From: Lagopus muta
Taxonomy: Eukaryota; Chordata; Aves; Galliformes; Phasianidae
Assembly: GCF_023343835.1 (NCBI RefSeq)
Contig: NC_064437.1
Location: forward strand, 45,104,967 to 45,168,966
Length of the DNA stretch: 64,000 nucleotides
Direction: 5' to 3'
The translations under genes were made by a program, and so were the position numbers. The notes under the pieces are model-generated. The model searched no databases. It was given only the letters and a program-made list of their open reading frames with translations, and was not told where the DNA came from. Each line of letters begins with the position of its first letter. Position 1 is the stretch's first letter. Shown here piece by piece: positions 39,617 to 51,700 of this stretch.

Positions 39617-42600
39617 ATGCTTCACACCAGAGACAACTCCTTTCCAAGCAGCAGCGCAGGCGTCCCAGCATCCTACGAAACACCAGCACTAGCAGACCTC
39701 CAGAGACTGATTTGGTTCAGAGGAGGGTCTGATAACCATGTGGACCAAGTCTGGCCAAATATTTACCTGGGAGATGCGTAAGAACATATGGTCCTATTAT
39801 TAAGATTATATTGGAATCTGGGAGGAGGAGGAAGGGAATTGGTCCACTGGGACCAATTCCTGCACACCAGTTATTGGGTGTGCAGGAATGTTTTTACAAC
39901 ACAAGCTTCCAAAACTGATAACACGAGGTGTTTAAATGTCATGGAAAGTATGATGGACAAAAGGGTAATTTATAGTCTGCTTGAGGTTTTTTTTCCATAT
40001 TCCACGAGCCACAGCGGATTTTGGCAAAGCAAGAATTATCTGTATTCTTGCCAAAAGTCTTTAAAGAACTCATCCTAAACTAGTGTCAACTGTGAGAAGT
40101 GCTATCTGCCCTGGACACTGCTGACAGGCAGCAGACGAGATCACAGTAGCACAGTAGCCCTCAGAGTCAAACATAGAGCTGGCAGGGTCAGGAGCCTGGT
40201 GGAGGGGGACCCAAACGAGTTATGCAGCACAGGTTTTGGCATTCCAAATCCAAACTTGCTTTCAAAGATAGTAAGATTGAAAATATAGAATAACAATTTT
40301 CATGCAGGTGCTTCATAATTTTGACCGCTTTTATTTGGTGTTGTTTCCTTCTCTTTGGATTACTGCAGGTTATGCAGATGAGGCTGGCAGAGCAATACTT
40401 CATTACTATGATTCTACAATTTTCTTCCAACTCTTCCTCCTCCTCCTTATGAATTCATCTGTAAAAGATCATTGTTTTATGGAATAGCTTCTGTCTTAGT
40501 TTATGGCTAGGAGAAGAACTCAGCTGCTAAGCATGATTGACCAGGAATGAGGTGCTGCATCTGTGTGCATTCTTGCCCTTGCCACTCATGTACACTATGA
40601 GTGAGAGGTTAGCTGCAGAACTTGTTACACAAGTATTTGAAGGAAGATCTTGACCAGTCTGTGCAGCAACCTACGTTCCCGGGGGTAAACTGCTGGGAGA
40701 CGTGTTCACCTAACAGCATTTCACAGGCAAGCTTGTGCTCAGGTTGCTTCCCATACCACCACGTTGCATTTTCGGCTGCATAGGTTGGAGGACAATGTGC
40801 TACACTGTAAGCAAGCTGCAATCCCTGCATCCTTCTCTAGAGGGAGCAGGCTCTAACGTTAAATGGTGATGTTTTAGCAGAACGTTAGGCATGATGCCAG
40901 TGTACCTTCGTGTCTTCCAACAGGTGGGCTGCTAGGAGTATAACTACTATTCAAAGCCTCAACATAACTCATATCCTTAACGCAGCGGATGGGCCATATA
41001 GCATCAACACAGGAGCCAAATATTACAAAGATCTGCAAATAGAGTACTTCGGAATAGAAGCATTTGATGATCCTTCCTTTGATTTAAGTATCTTCTTCTA
41101 CGATGCTGCCAATTTCATAGGCAAAGCCTTAAACACTTCAGGAGGTAAGAGGGAGGCACCGAGAAGCTCTGGGAAGAAGTTTCAGCATGAGCCAAACGGC
41201 TTCTCAATGCACTAGCAGCAAAGCTCAGGCTGAGCATAGCATTTGAGGACATGGGCATGGAGGAGGGCAGAGAGGCTGGGAGGCTGCTCCAGGCATGGCA
41301 GGGACCAGGCTGTGACTGGGCCTTAGTGCAGGGGGCAACACCAGGAGTGGAGCATGAGGGCAAGACTATAGCAACACCAGGCGTGGAGCATGAGGGCAAG
41401 ACTACTGCAGGGCTTTTACCCTGCAGGAATTGCCTCCTGGCACAGTCTGAGGGCCTGCCCTTGCATCTCAGACAGGCTCCAGCCTGGGGATGCATGGTCT
41501 GAGTGGCATGACAGCTCTGCTCTCCCACTCCCTGCTGGCACTTGCAAGTGCTGGCTGAAACGCTTCATGTGCCTAAATGCTTCACAACTGGAACCTGGGC
41601 CGGGTGTCCATTAAAGCTAGAGAAGCAGCACAAGTTAATGAACTAAGTCAAAAGCTATGAGTCTGACCCGCAGCCTGCTGAATTTTTGTCAGCAGAGTTT
41701 GGATTATGGCCTAGTTATCATAATTTCCATTTGTTCCAGAGTTTGCTCTGACTCCGACTGGCTGCGAGATCTTACTGCTTTGACTCGAAGTGCTTTATTA
41801 AATCCCTAGTTATAGCTCACACTGGGCTGCTGAGACACAGTAAATTATGAGACCGTTTTTACAGTCAGACTGTCCTACAGAGTTTATGGAACTTGTCAAT
41901 GATCACAGTCAGGGCTGGGCCAAAGTTTTCTGCCAAAACCGTTTCTTTTTTCCACAGAAAATTACACTAATGAGTTTTGTCACAGAAAGCTTCTCCTTCA
42001 ACAGAACATTTCAGCTATTTTAATCTGGAAACAAATACCTGAGAACTGACAAGGCTTGGGTCAGAACAGAGAATCCCGCCTAGGTTTTTCTGCCCTACTG
42101 TCCTGCATGGTGAGAGTTTTCCTATAGCATAATGGCCAGCAGATCCCCAGAGATCTGGGCTTCATCAGCTGCAAAAGCATCCTGGAGCTACACAGCAGTC
42201 TTCATTTAAGTTGGAAACAATTTTTTGAAAAATATTCTAGTTTTTGAAATTTAGTCTCCTACCTCAAACCAACCAACCCAATTTCCACAGCACTCTTTCC
42301 ACGTTACATGAAAAAAAAAACCTCCACCATGCAATAGCTTCTGTCAGGGAAGGGCATTCATAATGTTCAATTTACAAAATTCAGTGCTTAGGTTCCTTCT
42401 CTCTAGAGCTAATAGAGCTTTAAGATAAGTTATGTTAACTGCATTTTCAGATAAGCTATGTTAACTGCGCTTTCTTTGATAACTATTGAGGCCCAAGCTA
42501 GATGCGTGTGCTCAGTATGAAGCACCACCTTGCCTGAGATCTACAGCACAATCTCAGGCTGTTCAAGAATAAATGAGTATGCGCCAATCATCCTGGCTGT

Positions 42601-42920
42601 TCTGCCAGCTTGTTAGTATTTGTCCTCCCTGCATTCCTTTCACTTCAGAAATGCCTTAGCCTGCTCACCTTGCTGCATCTCTTCCTTTTGCAGGTAAAGT
42701 TTTTGTTCACTGTGCCATGGGGGTAAGCCGCTCTGCAACATTAGTGCTTGCCTTTTTGATGATCCATGAAAACATGACGCTCGTGGATGCTCTGAAAACG
42801 GTGGGTTCTCACAGAGACATCTGCCCAAACACAGGGTTTCTCAGCCAGCTGCGAGAACTGGACATTAAATTAAGCGAAGAGAGGAAAAGAACCAGAGAAC
42901 CTGCTAGCAAAGCATTGTAA
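39617..42920 (+). CDS. Third DUSP13-type atypical dual-specificity phosphatase, three coding exons
   Basis: Exons 39617-39777, 40924-41144 and 42694-42920 join in frame (phase 2, then phase 1) to 202 residues ending GCA TTG TAA. It carries [13 protein letters not shown] near residues 41-53, the general acid Asp102 in EAFDDPSFD, and HCAMGVSRS with Cys134 and Arg140, again 32 residues apart, so it should be an active cytosolic phosphatase. The first half has features of both neighbours; [18 protein letters not shown] is closest to DUSP13A here, while [19 protein letters not shown] with ENMTLV and HR.ICPN recalls mammalian DUSP13B. It lacks the GRSR loop of DUSP29. The start is the first ATG, but the frame stays open upstream to a likely acceptor at 39569, so an extra 5' exon is possible. 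All splice sites are canonical and no lesion is seen. It is probably an extra tandem copy; orthology is unresolved. Confidence 0.92.
39835..39889. repeat. Two overlapping perfect inverted repeats
   Basis: The 11-bp arm GGAATTGGTCC (39835-39845) pairs with 39850-39860 across a 4-base loop. A 13-bp arm ATTCCTGCACACC (39856-39868) pairs with 39877-39889 across an 8-base loop. The arms share five bases, so the two hairpins compete. They lie 58 bp into intron 1 of the middle phosphatase gene. Confidence 0.9.
41335..41406. repeat. 36-bp tandem repeat, two copies
   Basis: A unit beginning GCAACACCAGG occurs at 41335-41370 and again at 41371-41406 with about three differences. It lies in intron 2 of the middle phosphatase gene. 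Confidence 0.85.
42423..42474. repeat. 26-bp tandem duplication, two copies
   Basis: AGATAAGTTATGTTAACTGC followed by a short T-rich end is repeated head to tail with a period of 26 and a few substitutions. It lies in intron 2, about 220 bp before exon 3 of the middle phosphatase gene. Confidence 0.8.
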
Positions 42921-44482
42921 AACAGTATCACGAAAAAAGAGAGGACAAAACATGACTTGAATTTCCTGGATCTCTTTGAAATGAATTGCATTTGCAAACT
43001 AAGGATATAAGTTTAAGATGCTCTAGATTGTATGTTGTTACTAAAAATACATTTTACCTGACCTTCCCGTTTTGCAAAGCCACCTTAGCTTACACTTACT
43101 GTTGGCTGTATATTATATCCTTCCCTCTCCACCTTAAAACATTGCTCTCTGTTGGTTAAAAAAAAAAAAAAGGATATCAGATTCCACTTCAGAAATAGCT
43201 GCATTTCAGCAACGAGTGAAGCTCATATCACTTTATGAAGTGTTAGGCCATTTGAGGTGAAAGATGCTGTATTATTTATGCTACAATAATGCTTAGAAGT
43301 TTTCTTACGAATCAGCTGCCCCCCTTCCCCTTAGCTCTCTGTATCCAAAATGGTTTGTATTTTGAAACCCGAATCTGACTCTGGTTAGTTCTTGCTTTTA
43401 CAATTGGTGGAGCCTGTGAGCTGGGGGGTAAAGGGGCTGCTTAGAGGCAGAGCAGCTGGGATACAGCACAAGCCACTCACAGAAACAGCTCCAAGTCTAC
43501 ATCGATTTCCTGTTGCTTGTTCATCAGATTGGTTTGATTTTTTTTCCTGACGAAAATATCTTTCTTCAAGAGGGCACTTAAATATTGTTCCCCTTCTTTA
43601 AGAAAATTCATCCAGGACATGCTGTGTAACGTGCTTTTGAAAAGGAAGGTGGGTTCCCAGCTGAGGCTCCCAATAGCCACATGAGCAGTGGGAGTGGGAG
43701 CACGAAGGCATTTGACAACAAAGCTCAATGGATCCCAAGTCTCTCTGGCAGTTCAACATTACAAAACTCATGATTTTCTTCCTCAAAAATAAGGCCATTA
43801 GCATTGCAACATCTTGTTCTGGGGCATTTGCTTTTATGAGAAGACTCAAGTGAAAACTGAAGGGAGACAGGAATGGCAAGGGAAGTGCTGACAGACATCA
43901 GACTTTCATCTCTGTGTCTCTGGGCCACCAGAGCAGCACTCAATAGCTACTGTCATCTGATGGATCAGTGCTGCCTGGAAACTATGAGAGCCACATCTGG
44001 ATCTCGGCTCCCAGCGGACAAACACTCGCAGCACAAAGCCAGCTTGGGGATGGCAGCTGTTTGCATTCCTGCTACCACACTCTGGAATGCAGAGGCATGG
44101 ATGCTGCCCACTGTGGCGAACCAGCTGCTCAAAAGCAGCAAAGCAACAAGGAAAAACACGCCTTGCCATTCCCAATGCTGTTTGTAAGGCAGATTCCTGT
44201 CTCCATGAAGGGCAAGGGCTACTCAGCACCTTTTATAATTGTCTTTGGCCATATCTACATCTGCTATGTAGACTGGGAGCAAGAGCTTGGAGCAAGGTGC
44301 TGAGGCCTTGTCTCACAGTGTGAGTACAGGGGGCTTTAGTTCCCTGCGTAAAGAAACCTGCCCATGGGCTGCAGGGCTGCTCTGCAAGGCAGCACACGCA
44401 CAGCACATGGTCGTCTGAAAAGCCCGTTTTAGACCCAAATCAAAGGCAATATGCACACCTTCATTACCAATTACCTTAGAAT

Positions 44483-44520
44483 GGGGAAAAAAAAAAAAAA
44501 AGAAAGAAAGAAAGAAAGGA
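44483..44520. repeat. Poly(A) plus (GAAA)4 simple repeat
   Basis: A run of 15 A followed by GAAA units, directly before the isolated CpG island. Confidence 0.85.
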
Positions 44521-44609
44521 ATAAAAAGCTTCAATTTGCAGGACGAGCAGTAAAATAAAGTAAAATGAAATAAAGTAAAATATGGAAACAGATCAGGACG
44601 CCCCAGGAA

Positions 44610-45000
44610 CAAGAGCCTCCTCGGCCCAGCTCCCGTCCGCACGCACGCCCCAGCGGCGCAGCACATCACGGCCGTGCCCGCGCTGCCCCCCGCAGCCACC
44701 AGGTGGCGGCCTCGGCGTGGCGTAGCGTTGCTCGCCAGCGGGCGGTACGCGGCCGCCCCCGTCTGCAGGCAGGCGGGCACCGAGCCCCGGCCCCTGCCCG
44801 TCCGCTTTGTTCCGGAGGGGGCGGTTTTCACCGGTGGGTGAAAACCCGGGGCCGAAGTAGCGGCCGTGCTGCAGGCGCCCTGCCCTGCGTGGGAGGCCCG
44901 GGCGCGACCCACGCGCAGGAAAACCTCGCGGTCGCGCTGCCCTGCCTGCCCTGCACTGCCAACAGGCAGCGTTCGGCTCTGCCCGCTCATTGCCTCCCTC
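44610..45000. promoter_or_regulatory. Isolated CpG island without an adjacent gene
   Basis: A GC-rich, CpG-dense block (for example CGGTACGCGGCCGCCCCC and CGGGCGCGACCCACGCGC) with abrupt borders, 1.7 kb past the middle phosphatase gene and 15 kb before DUSP13B. No start exon of a known protein is visible on either strand. It may be the promoter of a non-coding RNA, an alternative distal promoter of DUSP13B, or an insulator or enhancer. The CTCF match inside favours a regulatory role. Confidence 0.7.
44696..44710 (+). promoter_or_regulatory. CTCF-binding consensus
   Basis: CCACCAGGTGGCGGC matches all 15 positions of the core pattern CCASYAGRKGGCRSY. It sits in the isolated CpG island. Occupancy is inferred. 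Confidence 0.55.
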
Positions 45001-45765
45001 CGGCTGATGCTTGTGGGTCCAAAGAGGGTGGGGGATGATGGTTTATAATTAACACAATTAAAAATAGACTTTGAATAAACCAAAGGCGGAGAGGCTGCTT
45101 GTGACTGTTACGGTAGAAGGAAAGCTAAGGGCACTGCTCATACAAAGGTAAGCTGAGGCACGGCCGCCCAGGAGCTTCGACCACCAGGCAAGTACCTTGA
45201 GCTTGTTTGCCAGCTTGCCAGCCTGCCACACACCCAGCAGCACGCCTCGGGCCTCGGCCCCACCACCAGCGAGCAGGGACAGGGGTGGGGTGAGACCGGG
45301 TCACTGCTGCTGGCCTTACACCCTGGGGTTTGTGACATGCTGGGAGGCTGTCCTGCTGGAGGCCCAGCATGAGAAACCAACACCAAGTGAGATGCTTAAA
45401 TGCAGGGCTTTTTTTTTTTTTAAACACCGGTCCGGCTTGTATTTAAATTTCTTGAAGATCTATCTAATAGCCATGAAGCACTGTAGATGGATTTCCTAAT
45501 GCTGTGCAGCTGATATCCACAAGAGTCTTCCTTGGGAAAGGGGTAACTGGCCAACTGGCTGCCCTGGAGAAAATGTGGAACAGGCTATGAAGAAAGTGCT
45601 GTGCTATTCAGAAACAAAACATGAGGGGGGAAAAAAAGAAAGATTAATAAGTTTTTTGGGAGGGGAGGGAAGAGGGGACTTTTTTCTTATTATTTTTTAT
45701 ATACTCTTTATCATTTGGGGCTTCTATGAATTATTTGTAACTAGGATAGAATTTTGAGGCAGAAA

Positions 45766-45781
45766 TTTTTTTTTTTTTTTT
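45766..45781. repeat. Poly(T) tract
   Basis: About 16 consecutive T. Confidence 0.75.
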
Positions 45782-48700
45782 AATATCAACAGCCTTCCTC
45801 TGAACACTTTTATTGAGGAAATATGTCTGTATGGCTATGGCAGCCATCAGGATTCCTGGAGTGAAAGAGTACAGAAGAGAAGACTGGGTTAAATTAATTC
45901 CTGCTAAATACCTACCAGCAGACTTGCTGTCTATATGGGGAGCTGCAGACAGAATTGTACCAGGGTAGAAAGGATACTGTGTCTATTTATAACTCTGCCT
46001 TCAACACCATAGGAATTCAAAGGAAAACTCCAACTCAGCACACAGTCTTCTCATCATCTGCTTCTGTCAAGATTAAATCGGGGCTGAGATCATTCTCTTC
46101 CTCTGCAAATCTCTGCAAGGAAGGATCTCTTCCTTTCTGCCTGCAAAGGACTGCTGTGGTACAAATCACATCAAAGCTCATGTGCTCAGGGAGCCCTCAC
46201 CCAGCTGAATGCTACCTCCTCCTTTGCAGTAGCCAGAGCAGGTCACAAGACCCCACAGCAGGTTAGCAGTGAGGAACAAAGGTATTTTACCTGCTTCACA
46301 GCCCTGCACCCCACTCTGTCCTTGACCTTTCTTTGCACAGCCCCTCTGGGGCAAACGGGAGTAGCAGAGCTCCCACGTGCTCCCAGTGCTTGCTGACAGG
46401 GATGGGGAAAGGAACAGGGCCTTGGCATAGGGTCATCACACTCACTGATCCTGTCACTGAGACAAGACCATTACCCATGGGGGCATGAGCCTGTCCTGCC
46501 ACTGCAGAGCCACCCATCCTGGGAAGGATTGAGCTCCGTTAGATGTGTGGGGCACCTATCCCTCAGGAGAGATTATCCCTGATGATAGGAGCACAAATGA
46601 AAGCAGCCTTGAAAAAGGCATTTGCAAAAACCTGACCACCACTCTAAAAATAAGGCAGGCTCCTGGAGTTTTTCAGCTCCACTCTTTTTTAGCATCATGG
46701 TGTCTCAGATCTTTCCTTCTCATCTTCCACCTTCCAGTTTTCTCTTTAATAAGAACTGCTCTTTCGTTCTTCTCAAAGAGCTATCTACTCCGTTCTCTCG
46801 CTGTTCCTCTTTTGTAATTCTGTTATCAAGCTGTCTGCTAGGTGGGGAGCAGAAGGTGCAGGACGTGGTGCTGCCTTTGAGGTACAGGTAATTATGATGT
46901 GCATCTGTTATTGTGGTTGCTGCCTCAACAGGTGGAAAACATGCTGTTCCCTGATAGATTGCAGCACTCTGTGCTCCTACCTCGTCTTTTCTCTAAAGCC
47001 AGTCATGTGGTGTTCCTAAAATAATAAACACAGACTTACTGCTGCCACAAAAACCCCTGGTAAATATATTTTTATGGGAATGAAATATTAAAGGATTTGA
47101 ACAGTTATTCACTGAAAGCAAAATATGAGCAGTAAGGTTGGGTAAAGATTCAAAGACTGGTTTGCTTCCTCTCCCTGGGGCACATCAAGGCTCTACTGCT
47201 TACAGTTTAGAGATGGATAGTGGGGAATTACTTAACCCAGAATGATGGAAACAATTCAGACTATAATAATATAGCACGAGAGTTTCTCACATTACATCTA
47301 TTCCCCATACTGCTGGCTATATTCTGGCTTCAGATTCACGTGCACAACTCTCATCGGATTCTGGAGGAACTGTATTTGAAGCCAAAATGCATTTCATTGT
47401 CTTTCTTAAATCTCTCTATGGTATAGTTGCTAAATCCTGAGCTCAAGGACTGGGGACAAAGCTTGTCTAAATGTTTCCCAGTGTCATTCTCTGAAAGATT
47501 CCCATCTGCTCTGCTTCATTTTGAATTTCATCTTCCTACTTTCCTAAAAACACAAAGCAGAAACGCACATTTCCTCTGCTCTGGTGAGCAGGAATCACCA
47601 AATTTCCCAGCAGGTTCTCTCACAACATACAATGGATCCAAGTGTGTCTAAAAAAGCTACAAACCCTTTGTGTAGCAGTAAGGGAGGAGATCAGAAATGT
47701 GGGCCAAGTTTCAGAGTGTTATGAACACCTCCCAGCCCCCAAAGGGGCTCCATATCCTGTTTCCTCTCTCCCAAAAATTTCACCTGGCTTTGGGTTTCAT
47801 TAAGAGAAATATACATTTCTCAAGCCCAGGCTTGAAGTCTTTGGTTCATGCTTCCTGCTGACACTGCAGAGACTGCAAGAGCCACAAAAGCTGAGTCTGA
47901 CCTGGGGGCTTCAAATTTACTACAATAGCAGAGCAAATTAAATAGAGAGCACATTAAGTGGGTTGGGAGATTGCTGTTGACCAACAAATCTTCATTAAGT
48001 TCCCGCACCAAGCTGTGCTACGATTCTGATGAAACTGATTATTGCATCTCCATCATTTCAACTATTTCTCCACCAGGTTTAAAACAAATTCAAACTTATT
48101 TTAGGTCTAATTAGAGATAAAATGTGACATTAAGCCACCTTGCCCCATGCACTCTTCCAGTTTAGAGATGTTGGTACGTCATTCAAGCAGGCCAAATTCC
48201 TCTTTTTTTCACCATCAGATATTTACTGCCTTGGTTTTTGCTAGGCCTTTTATTAACATCAGTGCTTCATGGTGACTCTGTCCACTGTGATATGGTGACT
48301 TTCTGAGTTACTGGCTTGCATTACCGAAGGCGAGGTCTGAGATAGCTCCTGGCACTGCTCTCCAAACCTTTCAGCTGAGCTCCCTTTGAGATGCACTGGC
48401 ACAAACCCCAAAGAGAACACTTGACTCACATCTCCCACAGCAAAACCCAAACCTGGATAACAGCAGCTTTGACAGGATTAAAGCAAAGTCCTTTTCTGGC
48501 CTTCAGGGCTAAAGGGAAGCTACCATAGCAGGGGCATCGGATACCTTTCCGGCAGGCCACTACCAAAAAGACAGCTCCATGGTTAAAACTCAGGTGCCAA
48601 GCTGTTCTGCTATATGGACTCTAAAAACGTGCCACCCAATTTAGGCTAAGCATAGAGAGGTTTGATGGAAAGGTGCAGCAGAAAGTAAGGGAAATTAAAC

Positions 48701-51700
48701 AGCGGTGCTGAGAGTTATATAGTCTCAGCATATGGAATATTCATCACAGGCTATCCTTGCCCTAAGGTAAGATGAGAAACAATTACTCAATATTTGTCTT
48801 CTAAAGGTAAGGGAAGAAACAGAAAGGCACATGCAGACACACCAGAAATGTTAGCCTTCGGTATCACTCATTGCCAGTTGACATTTGTGGTGACCATTCA
48901 TGTTGGCCACAGAAATTGCTCGTACCCCATACTTCTGTTGTCCACAGAGTCAGAAAACACTTGACAAATGCAGATGGGACTCAACCTATCTGTAACAAAG
49001 AGAAAGCCTCAAACATTTGGGTCTGTGCAGCAGTGCTGCAGCACATAGGCTGTTACTAGTTGCCAGCACCTGGGCACTTGCAAGACAATATCTCCTTCCC
49101 AAAGGTGCCTGCTGTGTCCCAAGCAAGGCTGAAGAGTGCAGCCACAGCAACTGCCTTCTGATGGCATCCAAATTATTTTTTGCTAATGGTTAAATGGTTT
49201 TCAGCTCTAGAGGAAAGTCAGATCTTTTTGCAGCAGGTGATCTGTGACATTTAGGGGTCACATTTTTTAACTGTTATTTACTTTAGAAATATGGTATGAG
49301 TTAACCTAAAGGAGAAATTATTAGAAATACCTGTGATCCCAAGAGCTAACACAACTGCTGGGAAATTGTAGACTTCAAATCATCTGTGCTACAGGATATG
49401 ATTAGATCCTATTATTTTTTCTTTCTGTAGAAAGGTAGTGAGGTTTTACAATGAGAAGAAAGCAATCTGCATAGCTGACTTGGGATTTCACCTCCTCTCG
49501 TTGCATCTCTTACACTGCATGCACATCACCCCACAAGCCTCAGCTCTGTTCATTCTCAGACTGACCTCTGTGCTAACCTGATTTATTGTTTCAAGTTCTC
49601 CGATAGTATATTACGTTATACCCCAAAGGGTCTGATTAGAACTGGCCAGTATTTTAATGATTTACAAGGGGCATCTGGGACCGTGTGGATAGCATACGTG
49701 TTGTGTCACTGCTATCAGAGGAGCCTTTATTGATCCATACCAGTGTGCTCCAAGACAAGACTGTGTCAAATTCCAATAAGCTTCAGTTCACAAACCTGAT
49801 TTGACAGGTGGCCAAGCTTGCACTGGGACTGACTGTAGTTCTCGTGGTGGGAATAAAACAAAACAGCTGGACTGCTTCTAGCTCTTGCATTATGAGAGGA
49901 TTTCCATTCCTTTCTCTTCTATTTCTATCTTACAGTGCTTAAGGAGGTGTTTATCCTTCCTAGTTCTCCAGCCAAAAAACCTGGGCAACAGGAGCTTGCT
50001 ATCAGCTCTGTGGTCTGTCCTTCTGCCAGAAGACACTGGTGAGAAATACAGGCTTCTGGAACTAGCCTTCTGAGCCTCTCTGAGTCCTGCCATGGCTATC
50101 ATGCTGCTAGAAAGCTTCAAATCAGAGAGACTGGGGTGAGAGAAAGAAAGATGAAGAAGCAATTACTGCAATTGCTTTTAAGCTGTAACACCACTGCATT
50201 TAATAAGGACTCATGCTGGTTTATAGGGTATTGCTGAAGAAGATCTTTCCAAATACTTTAAAGATAGGTAGCAAGAATAGCATGTGGTGTTACAAGGTTT
50301 CTCTGTCCTTGGTTTAATTTTGCATGTTCCAGAAGCTGTTTTGAGTGCCAAAACCAAAATCTGCTGAAACCTTCCTGGAAAACCTCATTCTCTAGCATAA
50401 GTTTTGGAAGGAAATCCCACTCAAGGCCAAACTTGACCATGACTTTCACCTCAGTATAAGTTGCTTTGATTCAGCATAGGTGAGCAGAGATTTTGACTCA
50501 AATTAAACCTGTGAGTGACTCTTTCCCCAGATTCAGCTATCACTATAAGTGCTCATCACTATTCTGCCCCTGGCCTTTCTCCCACTTCAGGCACGTGGAG
50601 AGATGTAGGAAATCCCAACTTTACCACCTCAACCTGCATGGTGGGAACACCAGTGTCTTCCTCACTGGCTCACTGTGATAACTATTAAATGCATCACAGT
50701 GCTCAAGAAACACCAGGGAACCGTGAGATCTTACCTCCTGTTGTTTCCCATCTTCCTTCCTACCACGTTGTTAGGCTCTCCTGCTATGCGTCAGCTGTCT
50801 CCTGCAAGTGGGTAGCACCAACTTCTTCATGGAGATGGTAGAGACCACAGGACAAGAACAAAGAGCAGTGAAGCTGTCAATGCCCCCAAAAAGAAAAGAC
50901 CCAAAAAAGCAATATATTGTTTTTAAGATACAAGAACATACCAGAGCTAGTCACAGGGGAGAAGGGCTTTGCATTGTGCCATCCTTTTGGTTAAATCCTT
51001 GGGGCAGAAACCATTCATTTGTAATGGAATTCTTTGAATTCTGAAGCCTGATGTTTCCAATGGTGGGCTGGAAGACACTGCTGCATTAGTTTTTGTCACA
51101 GTAGCCTCATTCACCTTCAGATGTAGCCTGCTAAACTTCGGTGGGGACACAGGACACTGGCACACAGTCCTTCAGGACTGCATTGCAACTGGAGCCTGTG
51201 CAAGGCTCTGCACAAGAAGTGCTTGGCCTCTGAGTAGCTGTTGCCGGAGCAAGAAATGCACATGACTTCTGTCCCAGACAATTTTGGATACCAGAGATGA
51301 CCAAAGAAAATTAGTTCAGACTACATTAAGAGCATGCAACAGGAAGTGAATCCACAGATGCATAAAACCACAGATGAGAGACTGAAAACTACACTCAAAT
51401 GATCTTTTCTCCTTCTTTCATGAAATCAGACACAGTGTGCCCAGCAACCAACCCATCTGTGGCCTCCCCCTCCTGATTTCAGCTAGCAGTGCAATATCCT
51501 GACCAACAACCCTCACAAATCCCTTAAGGGCAGCTGCAGGCCTGTATGGCAGCGATGGTTTCACCCCAAACAGCCACAGGAATTCACCCTGCAGTGTGCA
51601 GCATGGCCAGGCTCTGCTTCCCACACAGCCCCAGCACTGAGGCTGAAAGGCAGCACAACAAGCACGAGCCTCTATTACACTCTTTCAGGGGAACAGATTC

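Noticed and set aside
39617-42920. Reading the middle phosphatase as DUSP29 (DUPD1)
   Set aside because: It has HCAMGVSRS rather than the HCVMGRSRS loop of DUSP29, lacks the acidic N- and C-terminal tails, and lies before DUSP13B, whereas DUSP29 is expected beyond it.
44313-45083. Open frame of about 256 codons on the minus strand through the isolated CpG island
   Set aside because: GC-rich DNA has few stops; the translation is low-complexity Ala/Gly/Arg with poly-Phe from a poly(A) tract and resembles no protein.
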